Below are positions 1-9,200 of a stretch of 12,043 nt of DNA, one piece after another. The stretch comes from Rikenellaceae bacterium. GTDB taxonomy: Bacteria; Bacteroidota; Bacteroidia; Bacteroidales; UBA932. The stretch is taken from contig CAAGHY010000055.1 in NCBI GenBank assembly GCA_900769735.1, positions 1-12,043 on the forward strand. The letters run 5' to 3'. Within the stretch, counting starts at the first letter, position 1. The number at the start of each line of letters is the position of its first letter. The position numbers and the translations under genes were made by a program. Below the pieces are notes generated by a model. It did no database searches, was not told the DNA's origin, and saw only the letters and a list, made by a program, of their open reading frames with translations.

Positions 1-680
1 ACAAAAGCATAACCGCATTTACCATAATACTCATACTTCCAAGCATCTACTCTGCTTTTATGGTAATCAGGGAGAGCAACTTCAACCAGACTGCAAAGGA
101 GTTCATCAAGGAGAACCGCAATATTGGCAACAGCTACATCTATGACTACAGCATACACCACGCCGGCCACAAACCTTCTAAAATATCCATCTCCATTGCT
201 GGAGAATCGCTCTCGGAGGAGAGTATTGCCCAACTGGAGAGGAGCCTTGAAAAATACGGAATAGCCAAAGAGCAGCTCTCAATAAACCAGTCCGGAACTT
301 ATCTTCCCGACAACAGGTCAGACAGGGAGATGATCAAAAGCATCTTTGAGCAGAACGAGCAGGAAATCCAGAAAAGGGAGGCCCTGATAGCCAAAATGGA
401 AGCCGAGCTGAAAGCCTTTCACAGCAAAAAATTCCCAAGCAGCCAGGTTGCCAAGGAGATTGCAGCCCAATACCCGCAACTGCTTTCACTTACCCTGGCC
501 AGAGGTGAGCACGTGGATATGCTGCTCAGAACCGGCAACGGAGAGGCCGCCCCTTCAGAAAAGGTAATGGCCATCATAAAGCTTTCAGAGCCTCTTGATG
601 AAAAGGATATTGAAAAACTTGGCAAATGGCTGGAGATAAGGCTTGAAGTTCCACAAATAAACATAATTGTAGAACACTAG
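1..680 (+). CDS. DUF389 family membrane protein, C-terminal part (5' truncated by window edge)
   Basis: The reading frame is open from the left edge (codons begin at base 3) and stops with TAG at 678-680, so only the C-terminal end of the gene is here. The first visible residues form a hydrophobic stretch (ITAFTIILILPSIYSAF), which looks like the last membrane helix. About 200 soluble residues follow, with a charged, probably coiled-coil stretch around NEQEIQKREALIAKMEAELK. The pattern 'LPSIYSAFMVIRES' after the last helix, followed by a soluble tail, resembles the Bacteroidetes DUF389 (TIGR00341-type) membrane proteins. This assignment is from memory of the family. No biochemical role is established that I can cite. 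The ATG at 60 lies inside the protein and is not the likely start. The next gene begins 6 bases after the stop, so the two are probably cotranscribed. Confidence 0.6.
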   Translation, partial: KSITAFTIILILPSIYSAFMVIRESNFNQTAKEFIKENRNIGNSYIYDYSIHHAGHKPSKISISIAGESLSEESIAQLERSLEKYGIAKEQLSINQSGTYLPDNRSDREMIKSIFEQNEQEIQKREALIAKMEAELKAFHSKKFPSSQVAKEIAAQYPQLLSLTLARGEHVDMLLRTGNGEAAPSEKVMAIIKLSEPLDEKDIEKLGKWLEIRLEVPQINIIVEH

Positions 681-686
681 TAAAAG

Positions 687-1898
687 ATGGGCATTAAGGC
701 AATTGCAAAAATGATATTGCTATGCACAACACTGCTGTGCATAACGTCAGATGCATTCAGTTTCCGCAAATGGAAAAAGGTGGCAACGCCACCGGTATTC
801 CTGACGCATCCCAGCCTCACACCACAGGTGAAGGTATCCGTGCAGCCCCTCCTGCAACCGCAAGGAGAACTGAAGTTGTGTGACACCATAAGCATCACTT
901 TCATTGGAGATGTAATGCAGCACGGGAAACAGCTCCTTGGCGCACTTAAGGAGGATGCGGATCCAGAAAACCCTCACTCTTATGACTATAGTCTGGTTTT
1001 CAAGCACATAAAAGACAAGCTCCGGAGCGCTGACCTGGCTGTTGCAAATATGGAATTTCCATTGGGAACACCCCCTTATACCGGATATCCCGTTTTTTCA
1101 GCCCCTGAATCCATAGCCTGGGAGGCCAAGGAGTGCGGGATAGACCTTTTCCTTCTGGCCAACAACCATATAATGGACAAAGGGAAACGCGGTTTTCTCA
1201 ACACCATTGGTGTATATGAAGAAATGGGTGGCAAATATATTGGGGCCTACAGGAACCGGGAAGAGGAAAAACGGCTCAATCCGGCATTTTATAACATAAA
1301 AGGTATCCGTATTGCCGTACTGAACTTCACATATGGTACAAACGGCATCCCGGTAGTGGAGCCGTGCACTGTTAATATGATGGATTCCATACACGTAAAG
1401 GAGTGTATTGGGAGGGCAAAAAAAATGGGGGCAGACATAATTATAGGTGCTCCACATTGGGGAGAAGAATACCAGCTGAAGCCATCGGGAGAACAAAGGA
1501 AATGGGCCAGGATGATGCAGAGAGAGGGGGTCAGAGTAATTGTGGGTGGACATCCACACGTTCCCCAGAGTGCAGAGATTTCAAGGAACAACATTCTGTT
1601 CTACTCATTGGGAAACTATATAAGCAACCAGACAACGCCGGACTATACCCAGCTTGAGCTTATGGTTACAATAAAGATACGCAAGAACTTCATCACCGGG
1701 GAGACAACTCTGCTGGAGCCGGAATATGAGTTCCTGTGGTGTTTCAAGAAAGGGGAATTTGCCGATGACTATACGGTTGTACCTGTAAAGGAACTTCTTG
1801 GCAAAGAGGAGAAAGTAAGGGACAAGGCGCAATACCGCAGAATGGAGAATACATATTATCAGTTTCTGGAACAGGAACTCATAAGAAATATGTATTGA
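687..1898 (+). CDS. CapA family protein (PGA_cap, metallophosphatase fold), secreted
   Basis: A 403-residue protein. An N-terminal hydrophobic segment (about residues 5-24) looks like a signal peptide, so export to the periplasm or envelope is likely. The family's metallophosphatase-like motifs appear in order: GDVM at 74-77, NMEF at 121-124, NNHIMDKG at 159-166, HWGEEY at 257-262 and GGHPHV at 287-292. Conserved metal-ligand candidates are D75, N160, H161, H257, H289 and H291. CapA/PgsA relatives act in poly-gamma-glutamate capsule synthesis or anchoring, but many Bacteroidetes members sit outside any capsule operon. No capB/capC-like gene is visible here, so a capsule role is not supported by context. 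It starts 6 bases after the DUF389-type gene. An internal ATG at codon 9 is an alternative start that would still keep a signal peptide. Confidence 0.88.
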   Translation: MGIKAIAKMILLCTTLLCITSDAFSFRKWKKVATPPVFLTHPSLTPQVKVSVQPLLQPQGELKLCDTISITFIGDVMQHGKQLLGALKEDADPENPHSYDYSLVFKHIKDKLRSADLAVANMEFPLGTPPYTGYPVFSAPESIAWEAKECGIDLFLLANNHIMDKGKRGFLNTIGVYEEMGGKYIGAYRNREEEKRLNPAFYNIKGIRIAVLNFTYGTNGIPVVEPCTVNMMDSIHVKECIGRAKKMGADIIIGAPHWGEEYQLKPSGEQRKWARMMQREGVRVIVGGHPHVPQSAEISRNNILFYSLGNYISNQTTPDYTQLELMVTIKIRKNFITGETTLLEPEYEFLWCFKKGEFADDYTVVPVKELLGKEEKVRDKAQYRRMENTYYQFLEQELIRNMY

Positions 1899-1925
1899 TT
1901 TTCTAACCAACAAAAAGTATCTTTG
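1894..1925 (+). promoter_or_regulatory. Bacteroidetes-type promoter for the phoH-family gene
   Basis: TATCTTTG at 1918-1925 matches the Bacteroidetes -7 consensus TAnnTTTG exactly. ATTG at 1894-1897, 20 bases upstream, is a one-mismatch candidate for the -33 TTTG element and overlaps the stop codon of the preceding gene. Transcription would start near 1932, leaving an untranslated leader of about 20 bases before the ATG at 1953. The phoH-family gene can therefore probably be expressed independently of the two genes before it. Confidence 0.6.
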
Positions 1926-1952
1926 TTATAAAGAGAATAACCTTCCTTATAT

Positions 1953-2951
1953 ATGGCTGAAAAGAAAATAGAACTATTTGAAATTGACCCTGTTGAGATT
2001 TTTGGGGTTAATGACAAGCTTATTACCAGACTTGCAAACTATTATCCTAAGCTTAAAGTGGTTCCCCGCGGCAATACAATTACCGTAAGCGGAAGCAACA
2101 AGGACATTTCAAGCTTTCAGGCAAATGTAGATGCCCTCATAAACAAGAGGCTGAAAAAGAGGAGCCTGAACATTGATGACATTGACCAGTTGTTTGAAGA
2201 TGCAGACTACGGCTTGGGCAGCGGTGCACTGAATACACTGGAGATGACAGCAGACGGCCTCAGGGGCGGTTATGCAGACGAAAAGAGTGACATCATTGTT
2301 TTTGGAAATGACGGCAAAATTGTAAGGGCCCGTACAAAAAACCAGAAGAAGCTTGTGGAAGAATATTACAAGAATGACCTGATTTTTGCCCTTGGCCCTG
2401 CAGGTACAGGAAAAACATACACTGCAATTGCACTTGCTGTAAGAGCTTTGAAAAACAGGGAGGTGAAGAAACTTATCCTTACCCGTCCTGCAGTTGAAGC
2501 CGGAGAGAGGCTTGGATTCTTGCCGGGAGACCTTAAGGACAAGCTAGATCCATATTTGCAGCCGCTTTATGATGCCCTTATGGATATGGTTCCGCCACAG
2601 AAGCTCAAGCTGCTTATGGAAGAGGGTACAATACAGATTGCCCCGCTGGCATATATGAGGGGAAGAACTCTTGAAAGCGCATTTGTAATATTGGATGAGG
2701 CCCAGAACACAAGCCTGGGACAATTGAAAATGTTCCTTACCAGAATGGGCAACAACGCCAAATTCATTGTAACAGGTGATGCAACCCAGATTGACCTCCC
2801 GAACAAATCAGACTCAGGCCTTGCAAGGGGTGTGGAAATGCTTAAAGGGGTAAAAGGAATAAGCATCATCAACTTCAACAAGGATGACATTGTACGCCAC
2901 CCGCTCGTAAGCAAGATTGTGAAGATATTTGACAGCAATCAGGAAATATAA
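1953..2951 (+). CDS. phoH: PhoH family protein (P-loop ATPase, YbeZ/PhoL-like)
   Basis: A 332-residue cytoplasmic protein with the full PhoH layout. An N-terminal region of about 120 residues is KH-like (for example residues VVPRGNTITVSGSNKDI). The P-loop ATPase core follows, with Walker A GPAGTGKT at 148-155, Walker B FVILDEAQN at 244-252, and the downstream GDATQIDLP motif typical of the family. The size matches E. coli YbeZ/PhoL-type members. The family is linked to RNA metabolism and, in YbeZ, to ribosome maturation with the RNase YbeY. No ybeY-like gene is in the window. The ATG at 1953 sits just after its own promoter and gives a complete family N-terminus. Transcription appears to end at the hairpin starting at 2969. 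Confidence 0.95.
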   Translation: MAEKKIELFEIDPVEIFGVNDKLITRLANYYPKLKVVPRGNTITVSGSNKDISSFQANVDALINKRLKKRSLNIDDIDQLFEDADYGLGSGALNTLEMTADGLRGGYADEKSDIIVFGNDGKIVRARTKNQKKLVEEYYKNDLIFALGPAGTGKTYTAIALAVRALKNREVKKLILTRPAVEAGERLGFLPGDLKDKLDPYLQPLYDALMDMVPPQKLKLLMEEGTIQIAPLAYMRGRTLESAFVILDEAQNTSLGQLKMFLTRMGNNAKFIVTGDATQIDLPNKSDSGLARGVEMLKGVKGISIINFNKDDIVRHPLVSKIVKIFDSNQEI

Positions 2952-2968
2952 ATAATCCATTATACTAT

Positions 2969-3004
2969 GGAGGGTGACCCAAAAGTCACCCTCTCATTTT
3001 ATTC
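2969..3004 (+). terminator. Rho-independent-like terminator hairpin after phoH (copy 1 of a repeated hairpin)
   Basis: GAGGGTGAC (2970-2978) pairs perfectly with GTCACCCTC (2985-2993) around a six-base CCAAAA loop, and G2969-T2994 can add a wobble pair. A T-rich run (TCATTTTATT) follows on the + strand, which suits termination after phoH. The convergent operon on the - strand ends at 3011, so the hairpin may also stop that transcript, although no T run follows on that strand. A near-identical hairpin occurs at 11928-11960. Confidence 0.8.
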
Positions 3005-3010
3005 CCCACT

Positions 3011-4030
3011 TTAATAAAGATAACCCGTACTCCCATATAACTTGCACTCCGTTATATTGTTCACCAGATATGTACCGCTGCCGCACTCTTTGAGAATAAA
3101 TGCCGCAATACGGTAATTCCCTGTTCCCGACAAGTTTTCTGCCGGATACTCATATTTTCTGGCAACCACATCACCACCCTTGCACTCCCCCAAAGGCTCA
3201 CCCATTGCATCCTGCTGCAACATACCAGTCAACACTCCATTATGAACATAATCCGGGCCTGCACCTGTCTGGGCCTTTACAATTCCGTCCTCCAGAATTG
3301 CCACTGACAGCTTGTACTTGCCGTCTCCGGTGATGGTACTCTCCACATCCACCACCAGTTTTCCGTTCTGCTCCGAACTGGAGACCTTTATTCCACAAAC
3401 CGGAAGATTTGCCTCCACAACCTTGTTTATGCTGTTGGTCAGCAAGGTGGATGAAGCAACTGATGTCTGCGAACTCTTGTCCAAATCAACCACAGCCACA
3501 GGAATTGCACTTACATTAAAATATTCCGCATATTTCTTTCCTGCTGCCACCTCAAATTCATCTATATAATGCACTGCCATATCAACCACCCTGCCGGGGT
3601 TTGCATTCTTCACCTCCTTAATTGCAGCAGACATATTTGGACAATTCACACACCAGGTGGCTGTAAACTTCATTATCATCCATTTCTTAAGGAAATTTCC
3701 GTTGCCGCTCTCTTTAAGCACCTGTACATTGAGCACCTGGGTTGGAACATCCATATAATATGCCCGGAACTTGTATTCACCTGCCTCCTGAGGCACAAAT
3801 TCCGGTTCCTGCAATTCTACCGGAACATCATCAGTAACATTGAAAATCCGGCTTTCAGCAGTTACATCCTCACCGTTGAAGAATACGGAAAAAACCGCAC
3901 TGTCATTATTGTCTACAGACAACAGCACCTTGTCCGCCACAAATTCAAGGTCACTCTCCAGCACCTCCTCCTTCTGGCCTACACAAGCAACACCAACAAA
4001 AGCCAACAAAATATAAAACCACCTTTTCAT
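3011..4030 (-). CDS. Omp28-like lipoprotein with CVNC thioredoxin-like domain
   Basis: I chose the start MKRWFYILLAF at 4030. It gives a compact lipoprotein signal ending in VGVA-C16, and GAGG lies 9 bases upstream. The ATG at 4045, directly after the upstream stop, would only add MRYVS. After Cys16 comes VGQKEEV, an acidic QKEE-type tag like the Bacteroidetes lipoprotein surface-export signal. A beta-rich N-terminal part (about 20-110) is followed by a thioredoxin-like segment, MKFTATWCVNCPN, with C127 and C130. The C-terminal half has the Omp28-type pattern (AILEDGIVKAQ, DYVHNGVL), which matches the C-terminal domain of the BACON lipoprotein at the other end of this operon. It is the last gene of the operon. 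A surface thiol-disulfide or binding role is inferred; no substrate is evident. Confidence 0.82.
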   Translation of the reverse strand: MKRWFYILLAFVGVACVGQKEEVLESDLEFVADKVLLSVDNNDSAVFSVFFNGEDVTAESRIFNVTDDVPVELQEPEFVPQEAGEYKFRAYYMDVPTQVLNVQVLKESGNGNFLKKWMIMKFTATWCVNCPNMSAAIKEVKNANPGRVVDMAVHYIDEFEVAAGKKYAEYFNVSAIPVAVVDLDKSSQTSVASSTLLTNSINKVVEANLPVCGIKVSSSEQNGKLVVDVESTITGDGKYKLSVAILEDGIVKAQTGAGPDYVHNGVLTGMLQQDAMGEPLGECKGGDVVARKYEYPAENLSGTGNYRIAAFILKECGSGTYLVNNITECKLYGSTGYLY

Positions 4031-4045
4031 ACTCACATACCTCAT

Positions 4046-5707
4046 TTAGAAAAACATTGCCAACTGCAGATTACCGCCAGTATATGCCGGTTGCCATCTG
4101 CATACACCACCGGAACAGACCATTCCCTCCCTGTTGCGTCCGTAACTTGCCGCCAGACGCATAAACGGATTGGAATAGCTCACACCACCTGAAACATAAT
4201 GCACTCCTGTATCCCCGTGATTATACATATCGCTCACAAACAGGCTCCATTTTGGGGCAATGTTAACCTCCAGCAATCCTGCCATCCAATCCTTCTCAAG
4301 CTCCAGGGAATACAGATACTGCAGCTCTCCCCTCAACGAAACCGAACGGCTCAACTTGCCTAGAGCATCCACCACAAATACATTCTGCGCATTTGTGGCC
4401 TTACGGTTTCCGTGGGTTGGGGAATTCTCCTGTATGGATACAAAAAATATTGTCCTTAACCCTTTGCTCCATTTCTTCTCCACATCAATTGTGATGTCCC
4501 TGTAGGCAAGGCGATGGATATCATAATTTGAAAGGGCATCGGGAGTAGAATGGGACATTGAGCCTCCTGCGTGGATTTTCATACCATACTTGCCTCCAAG
4601 TGCAGTTCCCCTCTTTACATTGTAATAAATGTCCATCTGCCCCCCTATCTCACCATCAGCATTTGGGGTATACGGATTAAGGGTTGCCAGCATATATGTC
4701 TGCTGCTGGCACAATGCCGGAATATAATTTATTGTATTGCCGGGAGTCACACTCTGCACAGTCCTGAACATCCTGTCCTCCATATTGCTGAGCCTGCGGA
4801 AAGTTCCTGTGGCAGAAAAGCCGTTCCCGGCATAACTCATTTCCACAAGCTGGGCATCACCTCTTTTTAAAGTATAGCTCTCCCCCTTTTTAACGTGTTC
4901 TGCATAAAAATCCTCCCCTTTGGAAACATATTCACCCTTAACGGAGAACGGGCCATAACTGTATGCCACTCTTCCCGACAATGAAAGCACACTGCGAGGA
5001 ATGGTAAACCCGTATGCCGCAGCCAAATCTATAAGTTCCTTGGGAGCATACTTCTCATACCTGTTTACAATACTTCCCTCCAATGCCAGATAATGTTCAG
5101 ATTCAGGATTCATCAACTGCATCAGGGATATGGACAGATCACCTCCGGCAACCTGAGTTCTGGAATAAGGATTGAGGACATTGCTGAAAGTCTTGTACCC
5201 GGCCCCCTTGGACTTAAGATAATACCGTGGCAATCCGTAAATTACCTTCCCCTGAATTGCATTGTTCAAGGCATTGAATGCAAGCCTGCCGCCTCCAAGA
5301 GCATTATTGAAGCCCAACTGCCTGTCTTCCCAGCTGCGGAGTACCAATCCGCTCCCGAATTGTTCGTAAAAATCACCGGCAGTGATGCTCCAGTTCCTGT
5401 CAGTCCAGCTTACAAATTTGAACGGCACACCAAATCCTTCCAACTCCTTCTGAAACCCTTGCAATGGATGCGGATAATACTCACTCTGCAAACCGGCTGC
5501 AAAACGGCCGTTCACATAATCCAGTTTCAGATAATTGTTTGAGCCTACCTTATAGCTTGGGACAATGGAGTTTATCCTCTTGTCATTAACATAGTAAATT
5601 GTATTGGATTCAAGGCTTCCGCTAAAAGTACCCTGCGCATATATGGCCGTTTGCATACAAACGGCCATAATTATTGCTGCAACAAACCTTTGTAAAAACC
5701 TTCTCAT
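4046..5707 (-). CDS. DUF6029-like outer-membrane beta-barrel protein
   Basis: A 553-residue protein with a signal peptide (AIIMAVCMQTAIYAQ, likely cleaved after residue 24). The rest is dominated by alternating polar/aromatic strands with short turns and ends in LQLAMFF, a terminal aromatic typical of outer-membrane barrels. The early segment (GSLESNTIYYVND, SNNYLKLDYVNGRF, TAGDFYEQFGSGLVLRSWED) resembles the DUF6029 family of Bacteroidetes, recognised from memory. No function is known to me for that family. Its ATG overlaps the tlpA-like stop by 4 bases (ATGA), and its TAA abuts the first possible ATG of the next gene, so the three are probably translationally coupled. Inference: it gives the operon an outer-membrane component, possibly an anchor or conduit for the thioredoxin-like partners. 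Confidence 0.78.
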   Translation of the reverse strand: MRRFLQRFVAAIIMAVCMQTAIYAQGTFSGSLESNTIYYVNDKRINSIVPSYKVGSNNYLKLDYVNGRFAAGLQSEYYPHPLQGFQKELEGFGVPFKFVSWTDRNWSITAGDFYEQFGSGLVLRSWEDRQLGFNNALGGGRLAFNALNNAIQGKVIYGLPRYYLKSKGAGYKTFSNVLNPYSRTQVAGGDLSISLMQLMNPESEHYLALEGSIVNRYEKYAPKELIDLAAAYGFTIPRSVLSLSGRVAYSYGPFSVKGEYVSKGEDFYAEHVKKGESYTLKRGDAQLVEMSYAGNGFSATGTFRRLSNMEDRMFRTVQSVTPGNTINYIPALCQQQTYMLATLNPYTPNADGEIGGQMDIYYNVKRGTALGGKYGMKIHAGGSMSHSTPDALSNYDIHRLAYRDITIDVEKKWSKGLRTIFFVSIQENSPTHGNRKATNAQNVFVVDALGKLSRSVSLRGELQYLYSLELEKDWMAGLLEVNIAPKWSLFVSDMYNHGDTGVHYVSGGVSYSNPFMRLAASYGRNREGMVCSGGVCRWQPAYTGGNLQLAMFF

Positions 5708-6192
5708 TTCAAGCCTCTGATAATCTTTATCAATTCCTCCTCATCACCCGGCTTGTATCCGGTATGGGTATAAACCTGTTTGCCGTTCTTGTCAAAAACA
5801 AATACGTGCGGAACCATTGAGACATTCATAGCCCGCTTGAAATCTGAATTCACATCATAGAACACTTCAAACATATCCCATCCGCTCCCCGCAGCCAGTG
5901 CCTTGGCCCTGGCAACGGAACGGCTGTCATCTATTGATACTGCAATTACCCTGAACTGGGTTTCATCATTCCAATCATCATAGTTCTCGCTTAAAGCATC
6001 CAGCTCCTTCAAACAAGGCTTGCAGGTAGTTGACCAGAATGAGACTATAAACGGTGTTTCATCATCAATCCAAGCTGCTGTTGACACTGCCTTTCCCCTT
6101 TTATCCTGTACTTTAGAATCAGGCAACTGCTGGGAAATTGCTGCAACTGTACCCCAAAGTACCATAAAACATACAAGAAAAATCTTTTTCAT
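5704..6192 (-). CDS. TlpA-like secreted thioredoxin-fold protein (CKPC)
   Basis: A 162-residue protein with a signal peptide (about residues 1-20, ending VAAIS before QQLP). The mature part is a single thioredoxin fold of the TlpA/ResA kind: PFIVSFWSTTCKPCLKEL carries the redox pair C57-C60, and MVPHVFVFDKNGK carries the cis-proline P128. The central insert (VIAVSIDDSRSVARAKALA) is typical of TlpA-like proteins. No lipobox is present, so it is probably soluble in the periplasm and suited to reducing or isomerising disulfides there. It lies 27 bases after the M64 lipoprotein gene and overlaps the next gene by 4 bases. It is the only member of the cluster that looks like a stand-alone classical oxidoreductase and may service the Omp28-like partners. 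Confidence 0.92.
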   Translation of the reverse strand: MKKIFLVCFMVLWGTVAAISQQLPDSKVQDKRGKAVSTAAWIDDETPFIVSFWSTTCKPCLKELDALSENYDDWNDETQFRVIAVSIDDSRSVARAKALAAGSGWDMFEVFYDVNSDFKRAMNVSMVPHVFVFDKNGKQVYTHTGYKPGDEEELIKIIRGLK

Positions 6193-6219
6193 AGCATCTA
6201 ATTTCTGTTAATCTCCTTA

Positions 6220-9200
6220 TCAATTCCCTGCTTCACGCCAATTCTTGCCCACAATTACAGGAGGATGAAGTGCCGGTTGCGGTTTAAGCGGCAACACGTA
6301 TGATTTTGTAGCGGCTGATGATGCTCCCTTACGGTTAATTGCATCATATTCCACAAACTTCTCATAATCATACTGCCACTCTTCTCCATAAGCCAGCTTG
6401 TGAATCCTATAATATATAGACTCTCGGCTTGGGGCATTGAACTCTCCACCATTATCCCTCATTATACTGTTCTCTGTAGGACGCCATACTCCACTCCAAA
6501 ATGTAGATCCGCCCTCAAATATTCCCAATCCTTCATTGGCATATCTGCTGTCCTCCAGGAATTTTTTCCATCTCACCTGTGCAGGATCATTTGTAAAGTC
6601 TACATTCTTCCACCATCCGTACAAGCTCTGGTGATTCTTCATTTTATCAACTTCATCCAAAGGAATTGTACCATAACTCTCATATGCATATTCATCAGAA
6701 AGTTTTGAGAAGCCGTGTCCGTTTGCCTCGTGATGAAGCAATTCTGCAAATGTTTCTGCATTATGGCTCTTAGGGAAATACGCTACAGCTGCTCCCTTTC
6801 CATAATCAGTTCCGGAATTTACAGGATAATACATATAGCAAGTTCCTGCGAATCTGTTGGAATTCAAAATTACCACAACCAACGTTTCATCCATCTGGTC
6901 CTCAGATACTACTTTCATAGCATAGTTGAAACACTTATTGTCATTACCACCTACATGAGTGCCTTTTCCAAAACCACAATCCAATGCAGTATTGCCAGAC
7001 TCAAACCCTTCTGTAGCTGAAACCACATTTACATAACACACATTGAACATATTCTTGTAGGTCTTGTAAGGCTCCTTTGCAAACAGACTATTATACGTAT
7101 ATTCCATATCCGCTTTATAAGTACCGTCCGCTATCTGCCTGTCACTGTATCCATCTCCCATAATGACAATATTTATACCTTTACCCTCAGTTGCCTTTTG
7201 CAACTGGACAGTTTTACCATCTTGTGAATAATCTTTTGATATATAATATTCTAATTCTATCCCTAATTGCTCAGCAACATAGTGTTTAACATTAAAATTT
7301 ATTGGTTCTTTATAATCACTATGGAAATAACCTATCTCCTTTTCTGAGTTTATTCCTATGATTCTCGGGACACTATGATCTGCATAAGGATATGAATTAA
7401 GCGCATTCAAGTCAAAAGTCACACCATTATACGAAAAGAAATTATCCTCCGATGCAAGAAAATTAGGCCATTTGATACCATATTCATTAACAACATCCTT
7501 CATTCTTTCAACACTTACACCCTGAATATTTGAATAATTATATCCAACTATTTCAAGTCCTTTATTATGATATAGTTCATATAATCTGTTTAACTCAATC
7601 ATCATATCATGAGATAAACCGTCTCCCCACCGATCTCTAGTTCGCGTCCAAGTAACCAACAAAACACATTTATTATTTTTAAATATTTCATCTGATTTCA
7701 AACTGTTTCCATAAATATCTACCACATCAAATTCAGGAGCAGGAATCACACTTTGACTATAATCCAACCCTCCATTATAAAATACAATTTGGCCCCATTG
7801 TTCTGGCCATATCTTCATATTGGAAATCTCTTCAGGAAGGATTCCTGTAAATCCATTATTACTTAAATCCAGATTTTTAATATTAGGAAGTTCTGCAATA
7901 AATGCAGGTATTGGTCCGGAAAAATTATTTCCACCTAAATATAAATTTTCTATATTTTTTAATTCTGACATTTCTAATGGAATCTTTCCGTCAAATAAGT
8001 TAGCTCTCAAATCTAACTTTTTGAGTTTCTTCATATTAACAACAGAAGAAAGTATCTCTCCTGATAAATAATTATGATCAATATGCAATTCACTCAATTC
8101 TGTCAGATTTCCTATACTTTTCGGCACCTCCCCAGTAATTCTATTCATATTAATTCTGAAGTATTCCAACTTTTTCAAATCACCAATATTTTGAGGTAAT
8201 TCTCCTGTCAAATTATTATCACTAAAATTCAGCCTCTTCAATTGAGTTAAATTACATATATCAGCTGGAATATCACCTGAAACATTACAATCATGCAACT
8301 GCAACTTCTCAAGATTTTTTAACTTTGAAATTTTCATAAGCACATTCCCAGAAAAATTTGCTTTTGAAATTATAAAAGCCTTTATATCCAATAATTCCTC
8401 CAATTCATCAGGTAAAGTTCCCGACAAATTTCCATCTGATATAATAATTTTTTTCACATATCCATTTTTATCGGTAGTTATACCCTCCCATCTTCCAACC
8501 GGTTCATCACTGCACCAATTCTCTTTTTTGGTCCAATTATCTCCATCAAGAGCCTTGTAAAAGGCTACCAATGCAGCCTTTTCCTTTGCCAATCGCAATT
8601 CGTGCTTATCCACATTAACATTCAATTCAAGATTCTTAAGATGTCTTATCTGGGAACGCTTGAACTCCAAATCTGAATTAATGTTCATCTTAACAACTTG
8701 AGTATTTGCATCAATAGATATTTCAAACCCCCCTTTATAAGTCTGAGCAGGAATCACAATATGAAAATCCGTTACGGTATCCTTTGATAACACAACATCA
8801 CTACACTTCAGTATAACGGAATTTGAACCGCTTTCATTAATTTCCATTTCCGGTTCACTGCCATAATTGACTGATACAGATGCAGGACCACTTAATAGCG
8901 CTGTTGTATCATTTGCAGTTAATTTAATTGACTTAATTACTCCCTGCCCCTTAATGGAGATTTTCATAATGGCACAGAGATTCTTGAACTGAATTACACC
9001 ATCTGAACCTGTACCAATCATAGGATAAGCACCCTGTCCAAAAGAGCCGGCTATGTACTGTTGTTTTTCCGCTATTGTCATTGAAATTATCCCATTCTGA
9101 CTAATCCCTGCCGTATTGAAAGGATAAATTGCATAGAAGTTTATCCCTTCACGCATTCCATAAAAGTATCCTATTGTTGTCCCCTTTCCAGATTGTAGGG

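Noticed and set aside
687..1898. CapA-family gene as part of a poly-gamma-glutamate capsule locus
   Set aside because: No capB, capC or other polymer synthesis gene is nearby. The neighbours are a DUF389-type protein and a phoH-family gene, so only family membership is claimed.
3569..4192. Open frame of 207 codons on the + strand across the Omp28-like/DUF6029 junction
   Set aside because: It is antisense to two well-supported genes and its product is a His/Cys/Ile-rich string without recognisable features.
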